This document shows, piece after piece, positions 43,456-52,559 of a stretch of 64,000 bases of DNA. The stretch is from contig NZ_VUOB01000073.1 of NCBI RefSeq assembly GCF_008386585.1, positions 19,761 through 83,760 of the forward strand. Direction: 5' to 3'. A program made the translations under genes and the position numbers. The DNA comes from Solihabitans fulvus (GTDB lineage Bacteria; Actinomycetota; Actinomycetes; Mycobacteriales; Pseudonocardiaceae). Numbering within the stretch: the stretch's first letter is position 1; each line of letters starts with the position of its first letter. Below the pieces are notes generated by a model, which was given only the letters and a program-made list of their open reading frames with translations, had not been told where the DNA came from and made no database searches.

Positions 43456-44358
43456 TCAGCCGCAGGGCTCGGAGCGGTCGACGGCGTGCCCGCCGTCGAG
43501 GGTGAGCGTGCCGCTGGCGAACCCGGCCACGGCCCCGCCGACGTCGGCCAGCACCCGGCCGCCCGGCGACCGGCGGACGCGCACGTTCAGCCGGGAGTAG
43601 CCGAGGTGGTCGGTGCCCTGACGTAACTCGAGGTCGGCAGGCGAGCCGCTCGGCAGGACCGTGTCCATCAGCCACGCCGCCTGCGCGAGCGCGGCGGAGC
43701 CGGTGGCCGGGTCCTCGGCGCAGGCAGGTTCCGGCACGAACACCCTGGTCCGCACCACCGGCAGGTCCGGAACGAGGACGGCGACGCCGTACACCTCGGC
43801 GAGCGCGGGCACGCGGCGCGGCAGCGCGGCCACCCGCTCCGGCAGCGGCCGCGCGCGGTGCAGGGTCGCCGCGCCGACCGGCAGGCAGGCGTAGGCGAGT
43901 CCGGCGCCCGCCACCTTCACCGGGCCGATGGCCGCGCTGGCGGGCAGCCCGACGGCCGCGCACACCGCCTCGGCCGGCACCTCGGGCCCGACCGCGCAGG
44001 GCCGTTCCTCCAGCGTCGCGCTCCGACCCTCCCGGTCCACCCTGACCCGGACGACCCCGTCGCGCGTGTGCAGCCGGACCCAGCCCGGCGCTGCGAGCTC
44101 GCGGCGGACCGCGACGGCGGCGGCGCCGAGCAGCGGGTGGCCGGCGAACCCGAGTTCGACGTAGGGGGTGCAGATGCGCACGGACAGCTCGCCGGTCGCG
44201 GCGCGGTCGAGATAGACGGTTTCGGGCATCGCCAGCCGCGCCGCGAGCCGCAGCAGCACCTCGTCCGAGCGCGCGCCCGCGCCGAGCACCACGGGCAACG
44301 GACCGCCGGACAACGGCTCGGTCCCGAACACCTCGACGATCTCGAAATCCACCCGCAC
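43456..44358 (-). CDS. PhzF-family isomerase-like protein
   Basis: A 300-residue PhzF/diaminopimelate-epimerase-fold protein. Typical blocks are VEVFGTEPLSGGPLPVVLGA, ARLAMPETVYLDRA, VRICTPYVELGFAGHPLLGAA and VFVPEPACAEDPATGSAAL. The catalytic Glu of PhzF usually follows an N-E-T motif; here it is P-E-T. Function is unknown: the family ranges from phenazine isomerase to hypothetical proteins. The gene converges with the ArsR gene with only 12 bases between stops. Confidence 0.85.
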   Translation of the reverse strand: MRVDFEIVEVFGTEPLSGGPLPVVLGAGARSDEVLLRLAARLAMPETVYLDRAATGELSVRICTPYVELGFAGHPLLGAAAVAVRRELAAPGWVRLHTRDGVVRVRVDREGRSATLEERPCAVGPEVPAEAVCAAVGLPASAAIGPVKVAGAGLAYACLPVGAATLHRARPLPERVAALPRRVPALAEVYGVAVLVPDLPVVRTRVFVPEPACAEDPATGSAALAQAAWLMDTVLPSGSPADLELRQGTDHLGYSRLNVRVRRSPGGRVLADVGGAVAGFASGTLTLDGGHAVDRSEPCG

Positions 44359-44464
44359 CGGACCACCATAGGACCGCGCCGACCTCGGTCTTCCCGCACA
44401 CGGTCGACTGGCCGGGCGACGAACGGCCCTGGTGGTCTAGCTGGGGTGGCCTATCTGGGGTGGT

Positions 44465-45202
44465 CTAGCCGAGCTTCCTGCCGAACAGCAGCTTCCACGG
44501 CATGAGCGCCGACTCGATCTGCACGCCGAGGCTCATCTTGGAGACACCGTTGGTGCGCTCCTCGAAACGGATCGGCACCTCGGCGATCCGCATGCCGCCG
44601 CGGACCGTGCGGTAGTTCATCTCGACCTGGAAGGCGTACCCGTTGCTGCGGACCGAGGGCACGTCGATCGCGCGCAGGGTGTCGGCGTGCCACGCCTTGA
44701 AGCCGGCCGTCGCGTCCTTCACGTGCAGCCGCAGGATGGTGTTGACGTAGAAGTTCGCCCACGCGGACAGCGCCTTGCGGTGCCACGCCCACTCGCCGGC
44801 GACCGAGCCGCCCTCGACGTAGCGGGAGCCGAGCACCACGGCGGCGTCCGAAGTGGACAGTGTCTCGACCATCGCGGGGAGCACGCTGGTCGGGTGCGAG
44901 AGGTCGGCGTCCATCTGGATCACGATGTCGGCGCCCTGTTCGAGGGCGCGGGTGATCCCGGCGACGTACGCGCGGCCGAGCCCGTCCTTCTCCGTGCGGT
45001 GCAGCACGGTCACCGGAATCGGCGCGTCGGTCGCGAGCTTGTCCGCGACGTCGCCGGTGCCGTCGGGAGAGTTGTCGTCGACCACGAGCACGTGCAGGTT
45101 CGGCACGGGCACCTCGGCGAGCAGGCCGACCAACGTGGGCAGGTTGTCCCGCTCGTTGTAGGTCGGGACGACGACCGTCACCTTGGGGGTGCTCTCTCCC
45201 AT
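44465..45202 (-). CDS. Polyprenol-monophosphomannose synthase (Ppm1/Dpm-like GT2)
   Basis: A 245-residue soluble GT2 glycosyltransferase. VTVVVPTYNERDNLPTL opens it, the metal/nucleotide site is VIQMDADLSHP, and the acceptor region is AGFKAWHADTLRAI followed by VPIRFEERTNGVSKMS. It transfers mannose from GDP-mannose to polyprenol phosphate, the lipid donor for lipoglycans and protein O-mannosylation in actinobacteria. The ATG at 45202 is preceded by AAGGG with a seven-base gap. The acyltransferase domain found fused in mycobacterial Ppm1 is absent. Confidence 0.9.
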   Translation of the reverse strand: MGESTPKVTVVVPTYNERDNLPTLVGLLAEVPVPNLHVLVVDDNSPDGTGDVADKLATDAPIPVTVLHRTEKDGLGRAYVAGITRALEQGADIVIQMDADLSHPTSVLPAMVETLSTSDAAVVLGSRYVEGGSVAGEWAWHRKALSAWANFYVNTILRLHVKDATAGFKAWHADTLRAIDVPSVRSNGYAFQVEMNYRTVRGGMRIAEVPIRFEERTNGVSKMSLGVQIESALMPWKLLFGRKLG

Positions 45203-45769
45203 GACCATCCCTTCGTGCGGCGCACAGACCGGGAAAACCGGGGCGACGCCGGTCGCCGCCGACGGGAACGGTATCGGACGGCCTAACGCGGCACCGTCCC
45301 CGCCTGCTCGGTCGACCGTCGACGTGTCCCAGCGGGACGGTCGCGGAGGCCGCCGCGGCGGCCTGCCGGGAGCCCGTGATCGACCGGTTCGCGGGGTCCG
45401 GGCGGGGTCAGATCGCCGCCGGCCGCCGAGGTCACAACCAGGCGTTGTCACACCGCGATCACCGGTCAGCCACCACGGCGATACGAGAGTCCGCTAACGT
45501 TGCCCGGTCGTGGTTCCAGCAAGTCAGGATCGGGGCTGGCCCCACGGTACGGGTCCGGCGGCGCGCCGCGCTGCCGGACCCGATTCCCCCGCACCGGCCG
45601 CGCGATTTTGTTCGCCGCGCGGCCCCGGCGTCCGATGGGCGCCGCACGGCGTGCGGCAAACAGCCCGATCGGCCCCGCCCAGTTCGGCTCGGGCCTGCGC
45701 GCCCGCTCCCCTCGCTCAGGATGACCCCCGGTCGCGCGTCACGCGCCGAACTGACTGGGGGATCGCGTC
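45203..45769. other. Intergenic stretch between divergent genes
   Basis: About 567 bases separate the mannose synthase and RhtB genes. Open frames are present on the plus strand, but none has a domain, a good start or steady codon bias. It probably holds the two promoters; I see no strong palindrome. Confidence 0.4.
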
Positions 45770-46390
45770 ATGGGGGTGGACTGGCCGGCGTTTCTGCTGG
45801 TGGTCGGGGTGATGTTCGTGGTGCCCGGCCCGGACTTCGCGCTCGTGCTGCGGCACGCCGGGTACGGCGGCGCGGTGCGGTGGGCGGTCGGCGGCGGCAT
45901 CGTCAGCGGCCTGTGCGTGCACGCCACCGCCGCCGCGCTGGGGATCTCCGCGCTGCTCGCGGCGAGCGCCGAGGCGTTCACCGTGGTGAAGGTGCTCGGC
46001 GCGGCCTACCTGGTGTACCTCGGCGTGGCCGCGCTGCTCGCCGCGCGGCGGTCCGGCGCGGCCCCGACCGTCGCCGAGCTGGCGCCGTGCGGGCGGGCGT
46101 CGGCCTACCGGCGCGGGCTGCTGTGCAACGTGCTCAACCCGAAGGCCGTGTTGACGTTCACCAGTCTGCTGCCGCAGTTCATGCCGGACGGGCGGCACCC
46201 GTTGGCGCAGACCGCGCTGATGAGCGGGGTGGTGGTCGGCGTCGGGCTGGCGTACTGGACCGTCGTGCTGGTCGCCATCGGGGCGCTCGCCAGGGTGTTG
46301 TCCCGCGCGCGGGTGCGCAGGGTGATCGACCGGGTGGCCGGCGGCTCGCTGATCGTCCTCGGCGTGCACCTGCTGGGCACTCCGCTCTGA
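45770..46390 (+). CDS. RhtB/LysE-family amino acid exporter
   Basis: A 206-residue, six-helix exporter. The N-terminal VVGVMFVVPGPDFALVLRHA holds the PGP motif of the RhtB/LysE group, and the internal LLCNVLNPKAVLTFTSLLPQFM block the NPK motif. It probably exports a neutral amino acid or homoserine-lactone-like metabolite. ATG 45770 gives a standard N-terminus. It is a monocistron followed by a secreted BNR protein. Confidence 0.87.
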   Translation: MGVDWPAFLLVVGVMFVVPGPDFALVLRHAGYGGAVRWAVGGGIVSGLCVHATAAALGISALLAASAEAFTVVKVLGAAYLVYLGVAALLAARRSGAAPTVAELAPCGRASAYRRGLLCNVLNPKAVLTFTSLLPQFMPDGRHPLAQTALMSGVVVGVGLAYWTVVLVAIGALARVLSRARVRRVIDRVAGGSLIVLGVHLLGTPL

Positions 46391-46521
46391 TTCGGCCCTC
46401 TGGCCATCACGCCTCCAGAACACCGGGCCCGCTGGGCCGTTCGGCGGTGTCGGCACGAGGCGCGCTCTCCTAGCGTCCGCTTCCGGTCACGTCTCGTCAC
46501 CATCCTGCCGGAGGTGCTCGG

Positions 46522-48777
46522 ATGCGGTTGTCCCTGTTAGGCAAGAGCTTTGTTGCGGCCGGCGCGGTCGCCTGGCTGTTGGGCGGTGTGCTCACCGCCC
46601 CCGCTGCGGTCGGGGCCGAGCCGCCGGGCGAGAGCGACGGCGGGCCGGCCGCACCGGCCGACTACAGCTACATACAGCGGACCGTGCCCGGCCAGACCCT
46701 GCCGAGGCACGCCTACGACACCGCGGCCAAGCAAGCGCTTGGTCTGCCGACGCGCGGCGGCGCGTGGCGGTCGATCGGCCCGACCAACATCGGCGGCCGG
46801 GTGGTGAGCCTCGCGCTCGACCCGCAGCGCGCGGACACCGTCTACGCGGCGGCGGCCAGCGGCGGCCTGTGGAAGTCGACCGACGCAGGCCAGACCTTCG
46901 CGCCGTCCTGGCCTGCCGACGGCACCCAGGCGATGGGCGCGGTCGCCGCAGCCAAGGACGGCACCCTGTACGTGGGCACCGGCGAGCCCAACCCCGGTGG
47001 CGGCAGCGTCACCTACGAGGGCACCGGCGTGTACCGCTCGACCGATCACGGCGCGAGCTGGCGGCCGGTCGGCCTGCGCGACTCCGGCACCATCGGCGCG
47101 ATCGCGGTCGACCCGCGAAACCCGGCGCGCGTGCTGGCCGCCGCCAACGGATCGCTGTACTCGGCGGGCGGCGACCGGGGCGTCTACCTGTCCGCGGACG
47201 GCGGCGGCTCGTGGCGGCGGGTGCTGGATGTGCCCAACGAGTTCACCGGCGCGTCCGACGTGCAGTTCGACCCGGCCGACCCGCAGCGGCTCTACGCCGT
47301 GTTGTGGGACCACCGCAGGGAACCGGACAAGCGCACCTACGGCGGCGTCGGCTCCGGCGTCTACCGCTCGGTGGACGGCGGCGCGACCTGGCAGCGGCTG
47401 GCCGGCGGGCTGCCGGCGGCCGGCCCCACCGTCGGCCGGATCGGGTTGGGCGCGTCGGCGTCCGAACCCGGCAGGGTCTACGCGATCGTGAACAGCACGG
47501 CTGGCCCGTTCGCGGGCTTCTACACCTCGCCGGACGCGGGCGAGCACTGGACGAAGCTGCCCGACTCGGCGCCGCTGACCGACTCGCAGTCCAGCTACGG
47601 CTGGTGGTTCGGCAAGGTCTGGGTCGACCCGCACGACGCGCGGCACGTGCACGTCGCCGGCGTTCCGCTGCTCACCTCGCTGGACGGCGGGACCACCTGG
47701 ACCGACGACGGCGGCGCGCTGCACGGCGACGAACACGCGCTGATCTGGGACCCGCGCTACCCGTCGCGGGTGTACGCCGGCGACGACGGCGGCGTGTTCC
47801 GCTCGGACGCGGCCGGGGACAGCGGCTGGACCAAGGCGACCTACGAGCCGTTCACCCAGTTCTACAGCGTCGCGATCACGCCGCAGGACACCCGCCGGGT
47901 CTCCGGTGGCGCGCAGGACAACGGGTCGATCCGCTCGTGGGGCGGGTCGGACTTCAACTCCTACTACGGCGGCGACGGCGAGCAGAACCTGATCAACCCG
48001 AAGAACCGGCAGAACGTGTTCGCCTGCTACCAGTACGGAAACTGCGCGCGGTCGACCGACGGCGGCACCACGATGACCGACTTCACCGACGCGACCACGG
48101 CCGACCGACGCAACTGGTTCACCCCGGTGCAGTTCGATCCGAGCAACCCGAACGTCCTCTACTACGGCGGAAACCGCCTCAACCGGTCCACCGACGGCGG
48201 GGTGACCTGGACGCCGATCAGCCAGGACCTCACCGGCGGGCCGAGCCGGGACACCTATCCGTTCGGCACGATCACCACGGTGGCGGCCTCGGCCTCCGAC
48301 CCGAACACGATCTGGGTCGGCACCGACGACGGCCGGGTGTGGGTGACGAGGGATCTCGGCGCGCACTGGACGAACGTGCTGATCAACCAGCCGTGGGTGA
48401 CCCGGATCGCGGTCGACCCGCGCGACCCCGCCACGGCCTTCGTGTCGTTGTCCGGCTATCGCTCAGGTTCCGCGCAGCCGCACCTGCTGCGCACCCGCGA
48501 CGCCGGGGCGTCGTGGACGGACCTGTCCGGCAACCTGCCGGCGGCCCCGGTCAACAAGGTGGTGCTCGGCGCGGGTCGGACGCTGTACGTGGCGACCGAC
48601 CAGGGTGTGTTCGTCAGCGCCTCGGGCGACGGCAGGTGGAGCCGGCTCGGCTCCGGGCTGCCGCTGGTGCCCGTGGACGACCTTGCCTACGACCGCGTGC
48701 ACCAGCGGTTGGTCGTGGCGACGTTCGGCCGGGGCTTCTACGAGCTCGGTGTCGCCAACGAACTCGGTGCGGGATAA
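46522..48777 (+). CDS. Secreted BNR/sortilin-like beta-propeller protein
   Basis: A 751-residue protein with a signal peptide (residues 1-34, ending near VGAEPPG). Repeated Asp-box motifs follow: STDAGQTF, STDHGASW, SADGGGSW, SVDGGATW, SPDAGEHW, SLDGGTTW, STDGGVTW, TRDAGASW. These mark multi-bladed propellers like those of GH74 xyloglucanases, VPS10/sortilin and exo-sialidases. Without catalytic acid residues that I can place, an enzymatic or binding role is undecided. ATG 46522 follows GGAGG. Confidence 0.88.
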   Translation: MRLSLLGKSFVAAGAVAWLLGGVLTAPAAVGAEPPGESDGGPAAPADYSYIQRTVPGQTLPRHAYDTAAKQALGLPTRGGAWRSIGPTNIGGRVVSLALDPQRADTVYAAAASGGLWKSTDAGQTFAPSWPADGTQAMGAVAAAKDGTLYVGTGEPNPGGGSVTYEGTGVYRSTDHGASWRPVGLRDSGTIGAIAVDPRNPARVLAAANGSLYSAGGDRGVYLSADGGGSWRRVLDVPNEFTGASDVQFDPADPQRLYAVLWDHRREPDKRTYGGVGSGVYRSVDGGATWQRLAGGLPAAGPTVGRIGLGASASEPGRVYAIVNSTAGPFAGFYTSPDAGEHWTKLPDSAPLTDSQSSYGWWFGKVWVDPHDARHVHVAGVPLLTSLDGGTTWTDDGGALHGDEHALIWDPRYPSRVYAGDDGGVFRSDAAGDSGWTKATYEPFTQFYSVAITPQDTRRVSGGAQDNGSIRSWGGSDFNSYYGGDGEQNLINPKNRQNVFACYQYGNCARSTDGGTTMTDFTDATTADRRNWFTPVQFDPSNPNVLYYGGNRLNRSTDGGVTWTPISQDLTGGPSRDTYPFGTITTVAASASDPNTIWVGTDDGRVWVTRDLGAHWTNVLINQPWVTRIAVDPRDPATAFVSLSGYRSGSAQPHLLRTRDAGASWTDLSGNLPAAPVNKVVLGAGRTLYVATDQGVFVSASGDGRWSRLGSGLPLVPVDDLAYDRVHQRLVVATFGRGFYELGVANELGAG

Positions 48778-48825
48778 GGGACTCATCGGTGCGGCGGCCC
48801 AGCGCACCGCGCTGAGAGCGCTACC

Positions 48826-48867
48826 CCCGGCGCCACCTGGCGGAAACACCTGCCTGGTGGCGCCGGG
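48826..48867. terminator. 12-bp stem terminator between convergent genes
   Basis: CCCGGCGCCACC (48826-48837) pairs with GGTGGCGCCGGG (48856-48867). The 18-base loop is large, but inner bases can extend the stem. It lies between the BNR protein and the convergent XRE gene. Confidence 0.65.
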
Positions 48868-48893
48868 CCGTGCCGAGGCACGCCCAATGGCCA

Positions 48894-49229
48894 TCAACCC
48901 ACATGGTCTCCCCAACTGCCGAGACCGAGGCTCTCCAGGCTGTACTCGTGGCTGGTGGAGTCGTGAATCACCCTGACCCGCCGCGCGATCATCGCGGCGC
49001 GCTCCAGCCACTCCGGCGGGATCTCCAGCGCGCGGCCGAGCCAGACGCGCCAGTACGGGTTGGGAATCCTCTTGCCACGCTCCCATCGGGACACGTGCTC
49101 GCGGGTGATGCTGCTGTTGCCGGAGATCACCGCGAGGCGCTCGGCGAGGGCCTGCTGACTGAGGCCCTGCCTGTCCCGAAACCGGCGGATCAACTGCCAG
49201 GTCGGTTCGGCCTTGCCTTGCAGGTACAT
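48894..49229 (-). CDS. XRE-family regulator
   Basis: A 111-residue protein with an N-terminal helix-turn-helix (RDRQGLSQQALAERLAVISG, followed by SSITREHVSRWERGKRIPNPYW) and a short C-terminal tail. Small XRE proteins of this type are frequent in actinomycetes, often paired with DUF397 genes, but no DUF397 gene is adjacent here. It is followed on the same strand by nothing and preceded by a SnoaL-like gene at 61 bases. Confidence 0.83.
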   Translation of the reverse strand: MYLQGKAEPTWQLIRRFRDRQGLSQQALAERLAVISGNSSITREHVSRWERGKRIPNPYWRVWLGRALEIPPEWLERAAMIARRVRVIHDSTSHEYSLESLGLGSWGDHVG

Positions 49230-49289
49230 CTGCTGCTCCTTCTCACTCGTGGTCGGTTGACCTGGTCCTCGAACGGTGTTGGCGAGCGG

Positions 49290-49742
49290 TCATGCCGGCG
49301 ACGCGCGGCCGGCTGACGCGCTGACCAGCCCAAGCCCGTCGGCGACGGCGAGGGTGTCCTGGTACAGGGAGAAGCGGTGGATCTCGCCGTGGTTGACGGT
49401 CAGCACCAGCGCCAGGTGTTGGGAGAACTCGCGCCCGGTGCTCGGCACGCGGTAGCGGGCAACGGCGAGCACGACCGCGTCCGCGCCGTCCAGGTGCACG
49501 CGCTGCACACCGAAGGTCTCCAGGTGCAGGGTGTCGAACAGCGCCCAGAAGTAGCCCTCGACCTCGCGTCGGGTGCGCACCGAGTTCGGCCACGGCGCGC
49601 CCTCGATCGCGGGCGAGCGCCACTGGACCGTCTCGGCGAACAGCCTCGCGACACCGGGCGCGTCGTGCGCGCCGAAGCGGGTCATCAGCTGGTGCGCGGC
49701 CTGGAGCGTCGACGCCCGGACGTCGATCATGGCGCGCCCCAT
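49290..49742 (-). CDS. SnoaL-like/NTF2-fold protein
   Basis: A 150-residue protein with the cone-shaped NTF2/SnoaL pattern: TLQAAHQLMTRFGAHDAPGV, the hydrophobic pocket segment GYFWALFDTLHLETFGVQRV and the late strands VLAVARYRV and FSQHLALVLTVNHGEIHRF. The frame upstream of the chosen ATG (49742) is Arg/Ala-rich and not coding-like. SnoaL relatives include polyketide cyclases and limonene-epoxide hydrolase-like enzymes, and many are unassigned. It is divergent from the TetR gene across a 290-base gap that contains palindromes. Confidence 0.75.
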   Translation of the reverse strand: MGRAMIDVRASTLQAAHQLMTRFGAHDAPGVARLFAETVQWRSPAIEGAPWPNSVRTRREVEGYFWALFDTLHLETFGVQRVHLDGADAVVLAVARYRVPSTGREFSQHLALVLTVNHGEIHRFSLYQDTLAVADGLGLVSASAGRASPA

Positions 49743-49864
49743 CGGGTCGGCGCGGCGCCAACACACGGTCGCCGCAGCGCTTCGCGCCGGCGCGGTTCCG
49801 GGTCGATTCCGGCGTGCGCGCGCGGCCATTGCGCGGACAACCTGAATACCCGCTCAAAGCCGAT

Positions 49865-49947
49865 CGTCGTAGTGACGACGTCCATTCTTCGCAACTCCCT
49901 TGGTCCAACACCTCAGGTTCACCTGTCACAGGCCGTACGCGGGTACG
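49865..49947. promoter_or_regulatory. Two inverted repeats between SnoaL-like and TetR genes
   Basis: CGTCGT-AGTG-ACGACG (49865-49880) and CGTAC-GCGG-GTACG (49934-49947) lie in the divergent gap upstream of the TetR gene. Either could be the autoregulatory site of the TetR protein; no canonical ARE sequence is recognisable by eye. Confidence 0.4.
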
Positions 49948-50035
49948 ACTGAACGGGTGCGGCGATCATCACAGTGGAACCAACAGGGGAAGCGGGAAGT
50001 CGCCACTCGCTAGGGTGTGCGCGAGGTGATCTTCG

Positions 50036-50671
50036 ATGAGATATCGCGACCATGCCAGGGAAACCCGTCAGAATCTGGTGCGCGCGGCGGCCGAGGTGTT
50101 CGACCGCAAGGGATTCCCGGCCACCAACCTGCACGACATCTGCCGCAAAGCGGGTGTCACGAAGGGTGCGCTGTATTTTCACTTCTCGTCGAAGGACGCC
50201 TTGGCCATCGCCGTGATGGAGGAACAGGGCGGGGTGTGGCAAGCCGCGCTCGAACAGGCTGGCGACTCCGCGAAGCCGGGCCTCCAGAGCCTGATCGACC
50301 TCTCCTATACGTTCAGCCGGCAGTTGCGGACCGACCCGGTGATACGGGCGGCCAACCTGCTGGTGTTCGAGGCCGGGCTCTTCCGCAGGCAGGGCGGCCC
50401 GCAGTTCGCCGGCTGGATCACGGTCGTGCGCGCGCTGCTCATGCGGGCGCGGGAGGACGGCGACCTGGAGAACGATCTCGACGTCAACGCCGTCGCCGAG
50501 TCGCTGGTCGGGGGGTTCACCGGCAGCCAGCTGCTGTCCAGGGCGCTCACCGGGAACAGTGATCTCGACGCGCGGACCACCCAACTCTGGCAACTGTGGA
50601 TACCGGCAATGGTGCCGACGGAACGTCGGAATCGAATCCGGGTCGGGCCGCCGGAGGGACCAAGAGGCTGA
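50036..50671 (+). CDS. TetR-family regulator, gamma-butyrolactone-receptor-like (ArpA/ScbR type)
   Basis: A 211-residue regulator. The helix-turn-helix is HDICRKAGVTKGALYFHFSS with the KGALYFHF segment of ArpA/ScbR-type receptors. The C-terminus has the GGFTGSQLLSRALTGNSDL and LWQLWIPAMV segments, close in form to those proteins' ligand domain end (FTGxQxxS...W..ILP). This identifies a hormone-receptor-like repressor or pseudo-receptor that commonly controls a nearby secondary-metabolite cluster. The diaminopropionate operon starts 890 bases downstream. No AfsA-type butyrolactone synthase gene is in the window. Confidence 0.82.
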   Translation: MRYRDHARETRQNLVRAAAEVFDRKGFPATNLHDICRKAGVTKGALYFHFSSKDALAIAVMEEQGGVWQAALEQAGDSAKPGLQSLIDLSYTFSRQLRTDPVIRAANLLVFEAGLFRRQGGPQFAGWITVVRALLMRAREDGDLENDLDVNAVAESLVGGFTGSQLLSRALTGNSDLDARTTQLWQLWIPAMVPTERRNRIRVGPPEGPRG

Positions 50672-50880
50672 ACCGGCTGGTGCGGCGGGGTGACCTCCGA
50701 GGCTTTCGCGCCGACGCGCTCTGCCGACTAGGCGAGGACGGTAAGCGTGAAGGCCCGTATAAATACGACCATGCAGCCCGGTCACTACACCCCACTCGTG
50801 TTACTGAACCGCACTTCGGTGCTGCGGTCCGGATCGACTCCCACTCGCGCTCGACGCGCTCAACAAGCCGCTCTTGACGG

Positions 50881-50912
50881 CCTTTCCAGTTAGCCAGGTT
50901 CGCCTGGAAAGG
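50881..50912. promoter_or_regulatory. Stem-loop CCTTTCCAG...CTGGAAAGG
   Basis: A 9-bp perfect inverted repeat with a 14-base loop, about 210 bases after the TetR gene. It could terminate the TetR transcript or be an operator. Confidence 0.5.
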
Positions 50913-51024
50913 TCCAGCCGAACCACTACGCTATTCCAGTGATACTTGATGTTCGTGACGCTTCAACCATGCGCAGGCGTGACCTTAGTCAGGATAGCGA
51001 AGCACCCTCGACCCGGTATCACGA

Positions 51025-51041
51025 TTGTCAAACGTTGACAA
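51025..51041. promoter_or_regulatory. GntR-type operator candidate TTGTCAA-ACG-TTGACAA
   Basis: A perfect 7-bp palindrome with a three-base centre, 520 bases upstream of the SbnA-like start. It is close in sequence to TTGTC-N6-TTGACAA at the GntR promoter (59478-59495), so the GntR protein at 58773-59456 may bind both. This is an inference from sequence similarity. Confidence 0.5.
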
Positions 51042-51137
51042 CCGTCCGATGAATGGATGACGAAGGCGGACGTGACTGGAAAACCTTTACCATAGCTAGT
51101 TATTTCCGGACTAATCGGGTATAGCCAGCGACCGTGT

Positions 51138-51150
51138 TGACTGGCAGTCA
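51138..51150. promoter_or_regulatory. Palindrome TGACTGGCAGTCA
   Basis: A 13-bp perfect palindrome around a central G in the same control region. No known regulator can be assigned. Confidence 0.4.
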
Positions 51151-51560
51151 GCAAAAGATTCACTCCACCTGAACGCAGGTGCGCCCGTGCGGCCCAGCAT
51201 CCGCGCAGGCCTGTGACCCGCGACACAGTCACCGCCCCGTCAGTAAACCTCGGGCGAAGCGCCGGGACGTCATTCGGTTGTTGGTGCAACCAAACTCGTT
51301 GAATTTGATAACAGAGTGCGACCAAAAGGGCAGCCGGCCGGTCCTTGGGTGCACCAGCCGAGCTATTCACTACTCCATACGGGTTATCTTTTTGTCCTCG
51401 TCGACTGCGCTATGGCGGAAGTGTCCGAAAAAGCTTGCCCCGTTCGTGGATCACCTCTAGCGTGACTATGTCGTCGACAACGATGACCAACGGCGGATGC
51501 CGGCGGCACGACGTGCCGCTGCGCGTCTGATCTGGGGTACGCGTAACTTGGGGGAAGCGC

Positions 51561-52559
51561 GTGATATTCGAACATGCCCATGATGTCGTGACGGGCGAAA
51601 TCTTTCTTGAGCTACCCGGCTTCGCGCCGCATTTCGACACCCATCTCAAGCTCGAGGGGCTCAATCCGGCTGGTTCGATAAAGCTGAAGACCGCGGTCGC
51701 GCTCGTCGACAGCCTCGAACAACGGGATCTCATCGGCCCTGGCTCCGCACTCATCGAATCCACTTCGGGAAATCTCGGTATCGCGCTCGCCACCGTGTGC
51801 GCGACCAGGAAATATCCGATCACGCTCGTGACGGATCCGAACGCCAACGCGCGCAGCATTCAGCTGATGCGCGCCCTCGGCGCCGAGGTCGTCGTGGTGC
51901 GCGACCGTGACCGCAACGGCGGATTCCTACAGACCCGAATCGACTACGTGCGCCAGCGCGTGGCCACGAGCCGCAATGTGGTGTGGCTCAACCAGTACGC
52001 CAACCCGGCGAACACCGCGGTCCACCGCGACCGCACCGCCCAGGAGATCTTGGACGGCTTCGGCGCGCCGGACTGGCTGTTCGTCGGCGCCGGCACCACC
52101 GGAACGCTGATGGGCTGCGTCGAGCGATTCCGGGACGAGAGCGCGTCCACCACGATCGTGGCGGTCGACTCGGTCGGCTCCGTGTCGTTCGGCGGACCCC
52201 CCTCCAGGCGCTGGATCCCCGGGCTGGGCACCAGTCGCCGCCCGGAGATCTTCCGCGACGACGGCACCTTCCAGAAGTTGCTGGTGCCGGAGGCGGACAC
52301 GATCCGCACCTGCCGGCGGGTCGGGCGGGACTACGGCCTGCTGCTCGGCGGATCGTCCGGCACGGTGCTCGCCGCGGTCACCGCCTGGCGCGACCGCATT
52401 CCCGCGGGGAGCCGCGTGCTCGCGATCTCACCGGATCTCGGGGATCGCTACCTGGACACCATCTATCACGACGAGTGGGTGTCCCAGCGTTTCGGCGCGG
52501 ACCTGCTCGACTCCACGGAAACAGCATCGCTTGGAACAGGGCTGATCAATCATGTTTGA
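51561..52559 (+). CDS. SbnA-like N-(2-amino-2-carboxyethyl)-L-glutamate synthase
   Basis: A 332-residue fold-type II PLP enzyme of the cysteine-synthase superfamily. The PLP-lysine block is GLNPAGSIKLKTA (Lys41), the substrate loop STSGNLGIALA and the phosphate loop FVGAGTTGTLMGC. SIKLK after the lysine and STSGN in place of TSGNTG are the marks of SbnA, which condenses O-phospho-L-serine with L-glutamate to give ACEGA, the precursor of L-2,3-diaminopropionate. GTG 51561 follows GGGGAAG. Its stop overlaps the SbnB-like start by eight bases. It begins a five-gene overlapping operon. Confidence 0.9.
   Translation: MIFEHAHDVVTGEIFLELPGFAPHFDTHLKLEGLNPAGSIKLKTAVALVDSLEQRDLIGPGSALIESTSGNLGIALATVCATRKYPITLVTDPNANARSIQLMRALGAEVVVVRDRDRNGGFLQTRIDYVRQRVATSRNVVWLNQYANPANTAVHRDRTAQEILDGFGAPDWLFVGAGTTGTLMGCVERFRDESASTTIVAVDSVGSVSFGGPPSRRWIPGLGTSRRPEIFRDDGTFQKLLVPEADTIRTCRRVGRDYGLLLGGSSGTVLAAVTAWRDRIPAGSRVLAISPDLGDRYLDTIYHDEWVSQRFGADLLDSTETASLGTGLINHV

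Larger units (their letters stand above)
50672..51560. promoter_or_regulatory. Long AT-richer control region ahead of the diaminopropionate operon
   Basis: About 890 bases without a convincing gene and with lower GC than flanking genes. It contains three palindromes: CCTTTCCAG/CTGGAAAGG (50881-50912), TTGTCAA-ACG-TTGACAA (51025-51041) and TGACTG-G-CAGTCA (51138-51150). Short frames at 50747-50893 and 51468-51530 are too weak to call. The length and palindrome density suggest a multi-input promoter region. Confidence 0.6.

Noticed and set aside
50747..50893. Possible 48-residue small ORF with a TTA codon before the diaminopropionate operon
   Set aside because: Third-position composition is not coding-like (ATA, AAT, TTA, CAA), the GAGG site is too far, and it ends inside the hairpin at 50881-50912.
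51468..51530. Possible 20-residue leader ORF before the SbnA-like gene
   Set aside because: There is no ribosome site and no amino-acid pattern typical of attenuators.
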